From: Clostridiales bacterium
GTDB lineage: Bacteria; Bacillota; Clostridia; Peptostreptococcales; Anaerovoracaceae
Assembly (NCBI GenBank): GCA_009776955.1
Contig: WRMW01000015.1
Location: 1 to 52,138 of the forward strand
Length of the DNA: 52,138 nt
Reading direction: 5' to 3'
The translations under genes and the position numbers were made by a program. Under the pieces are notes generated by a model. The model was not told where the DNA came from. It searched no databases and saw only the letters and a list, made by a program, of their open reading frames with translations. Below are positions 30,191-38,517 of this stretch, one piece after another. Position 1 is the stretch's first letter. Every line of letters begins with the position of its first letter.

Positions 30191-30727
30191 TTAAAACACT
30201 GCTTCGTCTATCTCAAAGTACGCCTGTGGGTGCTTGCACGCCGGGCACTCTGGTGCGGCCATCGTGCCTTCGTACTTGAAGCCGCAATTGCCGCACTTCC
30301 AAGTCACTGGCTCCGCGCGTTCAAACACGATGCCTTTGTCGATATTGCTCTTGAGCTTCAGATAGCGCTCTTCGTGCGCCTTCTCCACCTTGCCTACATT
30401 CTCGAACTGGAGCGCGATATCGTCAAACCCCTCAGCCCGTGCCTCATCGGCCATGCGCTTGTACATCTCAGTCCATTCCTCGTGTTCGCCCGCCGCAGCG
30501 TCCGCAAGGTTCTCGGCAGTCGTGCCTATCCCGTGGAAAAGCTTGAACCACAGCTCCGCATGCTCCTTCTCGTTCCCGGCCGTCTCAAGGAAGATATTAG
30601 CGATTTGCCGGAAGCCATCCTTCTGCGCCCGCGACGCATAGTATGTATACTTGTTCCTCGCCTGCGACTCCCCCGCAAAAGCCTCCATCAAATTAGCGTA
30701 TGTCTTCGTCCCTTTCAATTCTGCCAT
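30191..30727 (-). CDS. rbr: Rubrerythrin
   Basis: 178 residues. The N-terminal ferritin-like four-helix domain has diiron ligand motifs (EAFAGESQARNKY, ETAGNEKEHAE, ENVGKVEKAHEERY). The C-terminal rubredoxin-like domain binds one iron through CGNCG and CPACKH. It reduces hydrogen peroxide in the cytoplasm of anaerobes with electrons from rubredoxin or NADH systems. The ribosome-binding site AAAGGAG lies just upstream, and a possible -10 box TACAAT lies at plus positions 30796-30801 without a clear -35. It is divergent from the nucleoside kinase and convergent with the DJ-1 gene, and both neighbours fit a stress setting. Confidence 0.97.
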   Translation of the reverse strand: MAELKGTKTYANLMEAFAGESQARNKYTYYASRAQKDGFRQIANIFLETAGNEKEHAELWFKLFHGIGTTAENLADAAAGEHEEWTEMYKRMADEARAEGFDDIALQFENVGKVEKAHEERYLKLKSNIDKGIVFERAEPVTWKCGNCGFKYEGTMAAPECPACKHPQAYFEIDEAVF

Positions 30728-30837
30728 TTCACAACTCCTTTCTCAGCAACCTTCTCATCCGCCTTGCAGCATATCCTACAGCAACGTGCCAGACCATTGT
30801 ACCACATAATCCTTCCGCTCCCCGCACAACACATTTG

Positions 30838-30846
30838 TGCTATAAT
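30838..30846 (+). promoter_or_regulatory. Extended -10 promoter placed for a leaderless mRNA
   Basis: TGC-TATAAT (30838-30846) is an extended -10 element. Its last base is 7 bases before the A of the kinase ATG, so the expected transcription start is the start codon itself. No Shine-Dalgarno sequence precedes the ATG and no -35 box is evident. Confidence 0.6.
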
Positions 30847-30852
30847 CCACCT

Positions 30853-32433
30853 ATGAAAATAAACATCAAACTAAAGCTGTCCCCATCCGCCGACCCTATA
30901 GAGCGCGAGGTCTCTGCGGGCACAACCATAGAAGAGCTTATCGACGAGTACGCCTCGCAGCTGCCGTACCGCATCATCACGGTGCGTGTGGATGGCGTAA
31001 ACCTCCTGCCGACCCACGTGCTCGAAAAAGACTGCAAGCTGACGTTATGCGACATCCGCGACGTCACGGCCTATCGGGTCTTTCAGCGTGGGCTTATCAT
31101 GCTATACCTCAAGGCGGTTCACGACATATACGGCGACAGCGCAAGCGCCATAATCCATAATTCCGTCAACCGCGGCATATTCACAACGCTCAAGGCGAAT
31201 GACTGCGCCCCCGACCTTCGTCAGATCGAAGACCGTATGCGGAAGCTTGTAGATTCAAACCTTCCCATCGAATACAAAGAAGGCAACACATACAAAATCG
31301 TCGAATATACGAACACGTTCTATGGCGCCCTGCCGGCGTCGACAGGCTATATCGCCCCCTTTGCGCTAGATGCCATGCACGGCGGGATATTGCTCAGGCT
31401 TCCGCACCCGTCAGACCCAAGCAAGCTTGCTGTCTACCAGAGCGACGCAGGGATATTCGACGCCTACGACAAAGAGAAATGCTTCCTTTCCTCGCTTGGG
31501 CTTAGCTTTATCAAAGACCTCAACCACCATATCGAAGCCGATGCCGCCGCAGAGATCATAGGGATGGCGGAGCTTCGCCAGATAGTGCGTATCAAAACCA
31601 TTACGCATAGGATCGAGGAGGAAGGCAAGCGTGTCATATTGGTCGCCGGCCCGTCATCGTCGGGCAAGACGACTTTTTCAAAGAGGATAATAGACGCGCT
31701 CGCGGAACATGGCGGCCCTGAGCCGCTATACCTCGGCACGGACGACTATTTTCTGGATCGTGAATTTACGCCGCGCGACGCAAACGGCGAGTACAATTTT
31801 GAAGGCCTGGACGCCATGGACGTAGAGCTGTTCGTCCGCAACATAGGGGAGCTTCTGTCCGGCAAGGAGGCAGACCTGCCAAGGTACGACTTCATCGACG
31901 GGAAAAAACATTTCGGCGAACGCAGGACGAAGCTCGAAGAAGGCCAGCGCATAGTGGTCGAGGGCATCCACGGGCTGAATGCAAAGATGTCTGTCGGCAT
32001 CGACGAAAGCACCAAGTTCAAAGTCTATATCAGCCCCCTTACCCAGCTCAACGTCGACGACCACAACCGTGTGCCATCGACGGACGCCCGGCTCATCCGC
32101 CGCATGGTCCGAGACAACCGTACGCGCGGCCGCTCGGTCGAGGAGACCATACGCCAGTGGCCGAAGGTAAGGGAAGGCGAGTCCGTCAACATCTTCCCAT
32201 ACAACAACGAAGCAGACGAGGTCTTCAATTCGACCCTGGTTTACGAGCTGGCCGTAATGAAAAAGCACGCCCTCCCCCTGCTCAAAGAAATCAAGCCCGA
32301 CAATATTGTATACCAATATGCAAAATGGATGACTCGTTTCCTTTCGGTGTTTGCGTCGATAGAGGACGAAAGCGCCATCCCAGCCAACTCAATCATCCGC
32401 GAATTTATCGGGGGCGGCAAATACTACGCGTAG
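30853..32433 (+). CDS. Nucleoside (uridine-like) kinase with N-terminal TGS-like domain
   Basis: The ATG at 30853 gives 526 residues. The N-terminal part resembles the TGS and second additional domains of threonyl-tRNA synthetase. The C-terminal half is a phosphoribulokinase/uridine-kinase P-loop domain with Walker A GPSSSGKTT (residues 266-274) and the stretch LGTDDYFLDREFTPRD. This fusion is well known in Clostridia and annotated as nucleoside kinase. The substrate, probably uridine/cytidine or a related nucleoside, is not proved by sequence. No ribosome-binding site is present. Confidence 0.9.
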   Translation: MKINIKLKLSPSADPIEREVSAGTTIEELIDEYASQLPYRIITVRVDGVNLLPTHVLEKDCKLTLCDIRDVTAYRVFQRGLIMLYLKAVHDIYGDSASAIIHNSVNRGIFTTLKANDCAPDLRQIEDRMRKLVDSNLPIEYKEGNTYKIVEYTNTFYGALPASTGYIAPFALDAMHGGILLRLPHPSDPSKLAVYQSDAGIFDAYDKEKCFLSSLGLSFIKDLNHHIEADAAAEIIGMAELRQIVRIKTITHRIEEEGKRVILVAGPSSSGKTTFSKRIIDALAEHGGPEPLYLGTDDYFLDREFTPRDANGEYNFEGLDAMDVELFVRNIGELLSGKEADLPRYDFIDGKKHFGERRTKLEEGQRIVVEGIHGLNAKMSVGIDESTKFKVYISPLTQLNVDDHNRVPSTDARLIRRMVRDNRTRGRSVEETIRQWPKVREGESVNIFPYNNEADEVFNSTLVYELAVMKKHALPLLKEIKPDNIVYQYAKWMTRFLSVFASIEDESAIPANSIIREFIGGGKYYA

Positions 32434-32454
32434 GGGCGACCGCCTTGGTCGCCC
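32434..32454 (+). repeat. GC hairpin right after the kinase stop codon
   Basis: GGGCGACC-GCCTT-GGTCGCCC is a perfect 8-bp stem with a 5-base loop starting on the base after the stop codon. No T run follows, so it is not a clear intrinsic terminator. It may be a palindromic intergenic repeat or an mRNA-stabilising hairpin. Confidence 0.7.
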
Positions 32455-32519
32455 GTCCCCCATGGGTGGTATGCCCCTCTCGACAAATATCACATTTGTG
32501 TGACATTTCCCGCCTTTCA

Positions 32520-32548
32520 TTGCAAGCCCAAAACCCTGGAAATACAAT
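32520..32548 (+). promoter_or_regulatory. Promoter placed for a leaderless mRNA of the dehydratase-like gene
   Basis: TTGCAA (32520-32525), a 17-bp spacer and TACAAT (32543-32548). The predicted start, 7 bases after the -10 box, is the A of the ATG at 32555. No Shine-Dalgarno sequence is visible. Confidence 0.6.
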
Positions 32549-32554
32549 ATAGGC

Positions 32555-34492
32555 ATGACAAAAAACACGCGAATCGCATTCTTTGTCATACTTGACGTTG
32601 TCTGTTTTAACGCCTCCTACCTGTTGGCGTATTTAATTGTGCATTTGGGAGAGGAAGCAACGACTGCCGAGTTGACAGCCGACTATTTTTCCAACTACCC
32701 CACGGGCTTTTTGATCCTTATCGGCGTAAAGCTCTTGGCGATGTACGTCTTCTCAGTCTATAGGATATTGTTTGAATATGCGGGGGCAGGAGACTTCCGG
32801 CGCGTTGCGCTGTCGCTCTTTGCAAGCACGCTTGCGTCCGTGACGGCCGCCGCCGTTTTCGGCATTGAGCCTGCGCTGCTGCCGCTCATCATCTTCTACT
32901 CGTTCATCTTTGACATGGGGCTTGGCTTGGCTACGCGGCTGGTTTACGTGAAGCTGACCGAGGTGCGGAAAGAGGACGGGGAGGACGACGAGCAAAGCCT
33001 CAGGCGCAGATATACGCCGCAGCGAAAAAACACTGGCCGCGTGATGATTATAGGCAGAGGCCAGGCGGCTGCAGAACTTATCGCCGAGATGCAGGACAAC
33101 GAAAGCCTCGGCAGGATTCCCGAAGTCATCGTTGACGACGACAAAAGCCACGAAGGCGACACCTTGCTTGGAGTCGAGATTGCCGCAGGGCGCGGCGAGA
33201 TAAGGCTGCGCGCAAGACGGCAGGCCATCGACGAAATAATCATCGCAAAACCTGGGGCAAGCAAAAGATACCTGGCATCCCTTCTGCGCGAGTGCGTAAA
33301 GACCACATGCCGCCTGAGCATGCTTCCGCTTGCACGGTCGGCAAGCTCGGATGCGGCAATGTCGCAGGCCTCGTTTGCGGACTTGCGAAAACCCACGATA
33401 GCGGATTTGCTTGCAAGGGAAAGGCCTCGTGTGGACCACCGAGAGATAGGCGACCAATTCAAAGGCCGCGTAGTCCTTGTCACAGGCGGGGCAGGGGTTT
33501 TCGGCTCAGAGCTCTGCCGCCGCATTATCAGATACAAGCCGCGAAGGCTTATAGCTCTTGATATGAACGAGGATGGGCTCGCAATGCTCAATGCAGAGCT
33601 TGAAGGCTATCGCACGGCAGAGACAGAGTTCCGCACCATCGTCGCGTCCGTACGCGACCAAGTCATTATGCGCAGGGTGTTCAGCGCCTTCCGCCCACAT
33701 TTTGTCTTTCATGCCGCAGAGCTGAAGCAAATACCTCTGGCCCAGGTCAATCCTAGGGAAACTTACCTGACAAACGTTTTGGGTCTAAAGACGACTTGCG
33801 ACCTGGCCGATGAATTTGCCGCCGAAAAATTCATACTCTGCAGCACGGTACGCGCTGCCGCCCCCACGAACGTGGCCGGGGAGTGCAAGCGGATGGCCGA
33901 GCTGTACATAACCGAGAAAAATGAAAAGTCGCAAACCGCATACGCAACCGCCAGATTTTCAAACCTTATCGAAGGCCGCGGCAATGTGATAGCTGTCTTT
34001 GAAAAGCAGCTTCTGCACGGCGGCCCGCTGACCGTCACCGACAAGGACATCATACGTCGCTTTATCAGCGCGGAGGAAGCGGCGCTCCTGACCGTGCTTA
34101 CCGCGGCCATAGCGGAGGGCGGCGAAGTCTTTGAGCTCGGCCCAGGCGAGCCCATGGGCATCCGTGAGCTTGCGGAGGCCATGATTCGGCTGTCTGGCAA
34201 AATCCCTTACGAAGACATCCAGATCGCCGTCACGCAGCTCCGTCCTGGCGAAATGCTTTTCGAGCGGGAAAGGGACAGCCGCACAAACGTGCAAGCGGCT
34301 GAGCGCGTCTGGCTCGCCGACGACGACACCGGAATCAAGCTGCCGCACTGGTCGCAGCTATGGGTGCAAAACCCGGACCATATGGACGACGTGGCCGTGA
34401 AGGACCTTCTGCGCCTTATTTTCCCGACCCACAGGGCGAAAACAAACACTATCGGCAACACTAAAAGAGGAGAAAGGATAGAAAATGAGTAA
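32555..34492 (+). CDS. Membrane-anchored nucleotide-sugar dehydratase-like protein (PglF/FlaA1/CapD family) with altered active site
   Basis: 645 residues: four membrane helices (about residues 8-120), a first nucleotide-binding domain (VMIIGRGQAA, 163-172) and a second SDR-type domain with TGGAGVFGSEL (310-320). This is the architecture of membrane 4,6-dehydratases that make UDP-linked amino-sugar precursors for surface polysaccharides. The usual catalytic stretch STDKAVNPTNVMGATKR reads STVRAAAPTNVAGECKR here (residues 430-446): Asp and Lys of TDK became Val432 and Arg433, and the Met that replaces the SDR Tyr became Ala441. Lys445 and the downstream RRFISAEEA and FELGPGEP regions are kept. 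Catalysis may be lost or changed. It overlaps pgi by 8 bases. Confidence 0.85.
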   Translation: MTKNTRIAFFVILDVVCFNASYLLAYLIVHLGEEATTAELTADYFSNYPTGFLILIGVKLLAMYVFSVYRILFEYAGAGDFRRVALSLFASTLASVTAAAVFGIEPALLPLIIFYSFIFDMGLGLATRLVYVKLTEVRKEDGEDDEQSLRRRYTPQRKNTGRVMIIGRGQAAAELIAEMQDNESLGRIPEVIVDDDKSHEGDTLLGVEIAAGRGEIRLRARRQAIDEIIIAKPGASKRYLASLLRECVKTTCRLSMLPLARSASSDAAMSQASFADLRKPTIADLLARERPRVDHREIGDQFKGRVVLVTGGAGVFGSELCRRIIRYKPRRLIALDMNEDGLAMLNAELEGYRTAETEFRTIVASVRDQVIMRRVFSAFRPHFVFHAAELKQIPLAQVNPRETYLTNVLGLKTTCDLADEFAAEKFILCSTVRAAAPTNVAGECKRMAELYITEKNEKSQTAYATARFSNLIEGRGNVIAVFEKQLLHGGPLTVTDKDIIRRFISAEEAALLTVLTAAIAEGGEVFELGPGEPMGIRELAEAMIRLSGKIPYEDIQIAVTQLRPGEMLFERERDSRTNVQAAERVWLADDDTGIKLPHWSQLWVQNPDHMDDVAVKDLLRLIFPTHRAKTNTIGNTKRGERIENE

Positions 34493-35729
34493 TTTTAATA
34501 ATGGGCAATTAGAGATTGTGTATGAGATGGACGAGGCTGTATTGGCGGATTCGGAAAGGTTTGCGCTGGCCGCAGACGAAAAGGCGGCACTCCTGTCAAG
34601 AAAGCAAATGGATTTCACCGGCTGGGTGGGGTATGCGGACGCTTTCCCTGAGGGGGAGCTTGCGGATATCCTCGCCACCGCAGACGAGATTTCGTCGCGC
34701 TGCAAATACTTCATAGTCATCGGCATCGGCGGCTCTTACCTCGGCGCCAAAGCCGCCCTTTCGTTCATGGATGGCGATGGGTCCCGCCCCGAAGTCCTTT
34801 TCGCCGGCTTCAACCTCTCCGGCGCCTACCACGCCGATCTTATAGACCGCATCAAAGACGACGATGTCTGCCTGCTTATCATCAGCAAGTCCGGCGGCAC
34901 CCTAGAGCCATCCGTCGCCTTCCAAGCGCTCAAAAACCTGTTGATACAAAAATACGGGCGCGCCGAAGCCCTGTCCCGCATCTACGCCATCACCGACCGC
35001 GACTCCGGCAAGCTCCGCAAAGAAGCCACAGAAAACGGCTACAAAACCTTCGTCCTCCCTTCGGACATAGGCGGCCGCTTCTCCGTCCTCACCCCCGTCG
35101 GCCTCCTCCCCCTTGCCGTGGCCGGCATAGACATCCGCACCATGCTCGACGGCGCGAAAGCCGCCAACACCGAAGAGATGATATCCATCGCAAAGAAATT
35201 GGCCTGCGTTCGCACGGCGCTCGAAGAGCAAAAATGCGTCCAGGCCATATGCTCCTTCGAGCCCTCGACCGAAGACTTTACGGCCTGGCTGCTGCAGCTC
35301 TTCGGCGAAAGCGAAGGCAAGGACGGGCGTGGCGTCCTGCCCGTCGGCGTGAGCGTCAGCCGCGACCTTCATTCGCTCGGCCAGTTCCTGCAAGACGGCA
35401 AGCAAATGTTCTACGAGATGGTATTGTTCGCAAAGGAGCCAGCTCGTGACATCACCATCGAAGGCGAGGACGCCGGCGATTATGCCGGGCGCAGCTACAG
35501 CGAATTCAATCGTGCCGTGCTGGAAGGCATGGCCAAGGCCCACCGCAGCGTGGGGGTGCCCATCATCCGAGCCTACTTCCCCGACAACAGCGCCCATTCC
35601 TTCGGTCAGCTCGTCTACTTCTTCGAGCTATGCTGCGCCCTCACCGGCCTGCTGATGGGCGTCAACCCCTTCGACCAGCCCGGCGTCGAAGCCTACAAGC
35701 GCGGAATGCTGGATTATCTGTTAAAATAG
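34485..35729 (+). CDS. pgi: Glucose-6-phosphate isomerase (short bacterial type)
   Basis: 414 residues, shorter than the ~550-residue proteobacterial enzyme and close to the short Bacillota form. It interconverts glucose-6-phosphate and fructose-6-phosphate in the cytoplasm. It shows the SIS fold with IGIGGSYLGAKAAL, ISKSGGTLEPS and both signatures (PSDIGGRFSVLTPVGLLP, and FGQLVYFFE with NPFDQPGVEAYK). The start has a good AGAGGAGAAAGG site inside the end of the upstream gene. The overlap links sugar-phosphate supply to the nucleotide-sugar gene. Confidence 0.97.
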   Translation: MSNFNNGQLEIVYEMDEAVLADSERFALAADEKAALLSRKQMDFTGWVGYADAFPEGELADILATADEISSRCKYFIVIGIGGSYLGAKAALSFMDGDGSRPEVLFAGFNLSGAYHADLIDRIKDDDVCLLIISKSGGTLEPSVAFQALKNLLIQKYGRAEALSRIYAITDRDSGKLRKEATENGYKTFVLPSDIGGRFSVLTPVGLLPLAVAGIDIRTMLDGAKAANTEEMISIAKKLACVRTALEEQKCVQAICSFEPSTEDFTAWLLQLFGESEGKDGRGVLPVGVSVSRDLHSLGQFLQDGKQMFYEMVLFAKEPARDITIEGEDAGDYAGRSYSEFNRAVLEGMAKAHRSVGVPIIRAYFPDNSAHSFGQLVYFFELCCALTGLLMGVNPFDQPGVEAYKRGMLDYLLK

Positions 35730-35754
35730 TAAAAAAACAAGGAGGAACAAAAAC

Positions 35755-36597
35755 ATGAAAACAATCGGTATCATCGGCGCAGGCACCATGGGCGCAGGCA
35801 TCATCCAAGTCTTTGCGCAGGGGGGCTACGATGTCGTCTACACGGACACCTTCCCTGGCGCCGTCGAAAAAGGCTACGCCCTTATCGAAAAAAACCTCGG
35901 CCGAATGGTCGAAAAGGAAAAAATCTCGGCAGCGGACAAAGACGCCATCCTTGCCCGCATCAAAGGCGGCTCGGAGCTTTCCATAGTGAAAGACGCAGAC
36001 CTTATTGTCGAGGCCATCTATGAAAACCTTGCCGTCAAAAAAGAGCTGTTCGCCGAGCTAGACAAACTGGCCAAGCCCGAAACGATTCTCGCGACCAACA
36101 CCTCGGCATTCTCCATCACGGAAGTCGCCAGCGTGACGCAGAGGCCGGACAAAGTCATAGGCATGCACTTCTTCAACCCAGCCCCCCTTATGAAGCTGGT
36201 TGAGGTCATCAAAGGCCTTGCGACATCGGACGCGACCGAGGCGGCGACCATTGAGCTTACAAAAGCCCTCGGCAAAACGCCCGTCAAAGTGGAAGAAGCC
36301 CCCGGCTTTGTCGTGAACCGCATACTTATCCCGATGATAAACGAGGGCGTGGGCGTCCTAGCGGAAGGCGTCGCGACCGCAGAGGACATAGACGAGGCGA
36401 TGAAGCTCGGCGCCAACCACCCGATAGGCCCGCTCGCGCTCGGCGACCTCGTAGGCCTCGATGTGTGCCTGGCCATTATGGAGACATTGTACACAGAGTT
36501 CGGCGACCCCAAGTACAGGCCGCACCCGCTTATGCGCAAGATGGTACGCGGAGGCAAGCTAGGCCGCAAGACCGGCGAAGGCTTCTTTAAATATTAG
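35755..36597 (+). CDS. hbd: 3-hydroxybutyryl-CoA dehydrogenase
   Basis: 280 residues, starting after AAGGAGGAAC. The N-terminal Rossmann motif is GIIGAGTMGAGI. Family motifs NTSAFSITEVA, GMHFFNPAPLMKLVEVI (catalytic His) and PGFVVNRILIPMINEG follow, and the C-terminus is HPIGPLALGDLVGLD. It reduces acetoacetyl-CoA to 3-hydroxybutyryl-CoA in butyrate-type fermentation or runs the reverse reaction in oxidation. No thiolase, crotonase or acyl-CoA dehydrogenase gene is adjacent, so the pathway is not fixed by context. Confidence 0.95.
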   Translation: MKTIGIIGAGTMGAGIIQVFAQGGYDVVYTDTFPGAVEKGYALIEKNLGRMVEKEKISAADKDAILARIKGGSELSIVKDADLIVEAIYENLAVKKELFAELDKLAKPETILATNTSAFSITEVASVTQRPDKVIGMHFFNPAPLMKLVEVIKGLATSDATEAATIELTKALGKTPVKVEEAPGFVVNRILIPMINEGVGVLAEGVATAEDIDEAMKLGANHPIGPLALGDLVGLDVCLAIMETLYTEFGDPKYRPHPLMRKMVRGGKLGRKTGEGFFKY

Positions 36598-36643
36598 ACT
36601 AATGCACTGATAAGCGGATTGTTGGATTGTTAGGAGGGGACAC

Positions 36644-37666
36644 GTGAGTGAATCCAGGGTAGAGCGCAGGGAGCGTGAGCGCAGGGAAGAGGAAAGACGG
36701 CGCGCACAGAACTACAAAGCGGAAGAAGAGCGGATACGCGCTTGGGAGAAGAAGCTCGAGCGCGAAGAGCTTGAGCGCGAGCGACGCAAAAAAAAGAAGA
36801 AAAAGGGCGGCGCAGGCAAGGTCGTGCTTGTCATCATATTGGTGATAGTAGGGTTCTTGGGCTTCCGTATGTGGTCGGAAACCCGGCCTGGCGGCGCCGA
36901 CCCCATAGTCGTGGCAGGCTCCGGCGAGTTCGCCGATTCAAACCGTGTGAACATCCTCTTCCTAGGCACCAACGAAGGGCTGGCCGACACTATAATGGTG
37001 TTCAGCATGGACCTCGAAAACGACCGCCTCGACCAGATTTCAATACCGCGCGACACCTATTATCACAGGCCGAACTACAGCGGCGCGGCTTTCCAAAAGA
37101 TAAATTCCGTCTACAGCTCGGAAGGCTATGAGGCCACGTCCAAGGCGGTGAGCGAAATACTTGGCGGAGTTCCCATCCATTATTACGCGGAGCTCAAGCC
37201 CGACGGCGTCAAAAACATCGTGGATGCAGTGGGCGGCGTGGTGATGAACGTGCCGATGGATATGCAGTATGTGGACGAGCGGCAAGACCTGTACATCGAC
37301 CTGAAAGCGGGCACCCAGCTTCTCAGCGGCGACCAGGCGATGCAGCTCATACGCTTCCGCAGCGGTTACGCCAACGGCGACCTCGGGCGCATGGCTACGC
37401 AGCAGGACTTCCTTAAAGCGGCGCTCTCGCAGGCCGGTGGCTTCGACCTCGCCAGGGTGGCGATGGTGGCTCGCTCGGAAGCAAACACCAACATGAGCCT
37501 AACAGCCCAGGCGGGCTTCATGCTCAGAGCCAGAGGCATGACCGGCGGCTCCTTCTACACGCACACCATACCGGGCACGACAGGAATGCAGGACGGCCTA
37601 TCCTACTTCTTCCACGACCCCGCCGGAACCAAGGAGCTGATGCGCAACATCTACGCCTCAGGGTAG
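36644..37666 (+). CDS. LytR-CpsA-Psr (LCP) family protein with changed catalytic residues
   Basis: 340 residues from a GTG after TAGGAGGGG. A very charged cytoplasmic helix (about residues 1-60, Arg/Glu/Lys) precedes one membrane helix (VVLVIILVIVGFLGF) and an extracellular LCP domain (about residues 105-265). LCP enzymes transfer polymers from lipid carriers to peptidoglycan. SIPRDT and IRFRSG are conserved. The usual GxDxR...RSDT region is GTNEGLADT, so an Asp is Asn and the Arg before DT is Leu, and the later RQQ is TQQ. Activity may be reduced or altered. The 3' end overlaps the convergent transporter gene by 9 bases. Confidence 0.88.
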   Translation: MSESRVERRERERREEERRRAQNYKAEEERIRAWEKKLEREELERERRKKKKKKGGAGKVVLVIILVIVGFLGFRMWSETRPGGADPIVVAGSGEFADSNRVNILFLGTNEGLADTIMVFSMDLENDRLDQISIPRDTYYHRPNYSGAAFQKINSVYSSEGYEATSKAVSEILGGVPIHYYAELKPDGVKNIVDAVGGVVMNVPMDMQYVDERQDLYIDLKAGTQLLSGDQAMQLIRFRSGYANGDLGRMATQQDFLKAALSQAGGFDLARVAMVARSEANTNMSLTAQAGFMLRARGMTGGSFYTHTIPGTTGMQDGLSYFFHDPAGTKELMRNIYASG

Positions 37667-38344
37667 GGTTTTCCTTAGACGTCCTATGATTGCATACGCT
37701 ATGGGCGTGCAGAGCGCCGCCTCTATGACCACCTTGGTGACGTAGAGGGTCCCTATCATCACAAACAAATCGCCCCACGGCAGCGTCCCGCCGAAGGCTA
37801 TTATGCAGAAAATCATCGAGTCGAAAATCTGCCCGACAGCCGAGCTCCCTATTGTTCGCACCCACAAGAAGCGGTGGCCTGTCAGCGCCCTTATCTTCAC
37901 CATGCACCAAGCGTTGGTCAGTTCGCCCACCAAGAACGCACAGAGCGACCCCGCCACGATTCGCGGCATATAGGTGAATATCATGCTGTACGCCTCCGAC
38001 GTCTCTGCCAGATACGCCGGGTACGGTATGACCGCCGCCAGCGCCGTCCCGCCCATGAGTATCACGTTGCAGAGGAAGGCCAGCAAGATGACTTTGCGCG
38101 CCACTTTGAACCCCCACACCTCCGCGAGGATGTTGCCGAGCATGTAGGTGAGCGGGAAAATGATGGTCCCCGCGTCGAGCAGCGCCGTCCCGAAAATGTC
38201 CATGACCCTGACCGCCATAAGGTTGGCTGCGAGGTAAAAGCAGACCATAAGTGCCGTAATAATAACCAAAGGATTGAAGTCGGCCGAACGGCCTTCAATA
38301 TCCCGGTTTTTTTCGACAGGGTTGTCCGGTACCTGTTTTTGCAT
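37658..38344 (-). CDS. Queuosine precursor transporter (YhhQ/QPTR family)
   Basis: 228 residues with about six membrane helices. The stretches TALLDAGTIIFPLTYMLGNI, NILAEVWGFKVARK and TIGSSAVGQIFDSMIFC are characteristic of the YhhQ/VUT-1 family, which imports queuine or preQ0/preQ1 for tRNA modification. The ribosome-binding site is AAAAGGAGAAAAATT. A -10 box TATACT lies at 38380-38385 (minus) without an obvious -35. The gene is convergent with the LCP gene, overlaps it by 9 bases, and no terminator is visible between them. Confidence 0.93.
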   Translation of the reverse strand: MQKQVPDNPVEKNRDIEGRSADFNPLVIITALMVCFYLAANLMAVRVMDIFGTALLDAGTIIFPLTYMLGNILAEVWGFKVARKVILLAFLCNVILMGGTALAAVIPYPAYLAETSEAYSMIFTYMPRIVAGSLCAFLVGELTNAWCMVKIRALTGHRFLWVRTIGSSAVGQIFDSMIFCIIAFGGTLPWGDLFVMIGTLYVTKVVIEAALCTPIAYAIIGRLRKTLP

Positions 38345-38401
38345 AATTTTTCTCCTTTTCTATTTAGTTTATAGGGGAAAGTATAACATATGCCGGACTG
38401 C

Positions 38402-38416
38402 TTAGTGTATAATCTT
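38402..38416 (+). repeat. Left 15-bp direct repeat flanking the ATPase cassette
   Basis: TTAGTGTATAATCTT, identical to 39820-39834. It contains a TATAAT box (38408-38413). It lies five bases before the first iteron. Confidence 0.8.
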
Positions 38417-38421
38417 CTGCA

Positions 38422-38517
38422 TTTTCGTAAAAACGTGCCAAACACCCTTATTCTTTTCATAAAAACGCAACAATTCCCCCTTGATTTTTCGTAAAAACGT
38501 GCCATACTATACTTATG
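38422..38517 (+). repeat. Three direct repeats with a 32-bp period upstream of the DUF4143 ATPase gene
   Basis: Units start at 38422, 38454 and 38486, exactly 32 bp apart. The conserved 19-bp part is TTTTCGTAAAAACGTGCCA in copies 1 and 3 and TTTTCATAAAAACGCAACA in copy 2, followed by 13 variable bases. Each copy includes a small inverted repeat (TTTTcgtAAAA). The last unit ends exactly with the ATG of the ATPase gene. Likely operator sites; see findings. Confidence 0.85.

Noticed and set aside
30138..30193. Terminator for the DJ-1 gene on the plus strand
   Set aside because: The T run is about 20 bases beyond the stem; the hairpin fits the minus-strand rubrerythrin transcript much better.
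30700..30852. Earlier start for the nucleoside kinase
   Set aside because: The extension overlaps the rubrerythrin promoter region and lacks family similarity; ATG 30853 begins the TGS-like domain.
32490..32503. CRP/FNR-type operator TCACA-TTTG-TGTGA
   Set aside because: The half-sites are in the reverse order and the spacing differs from the TGTGA-N6-TCACA consensus.
38422..38517. A small CRISPR array
   Set aside because: Repeats of 19 bp with 13-bp gaps are too short, only three copies exist, copy 2 is degenerate and no cas genes are present.
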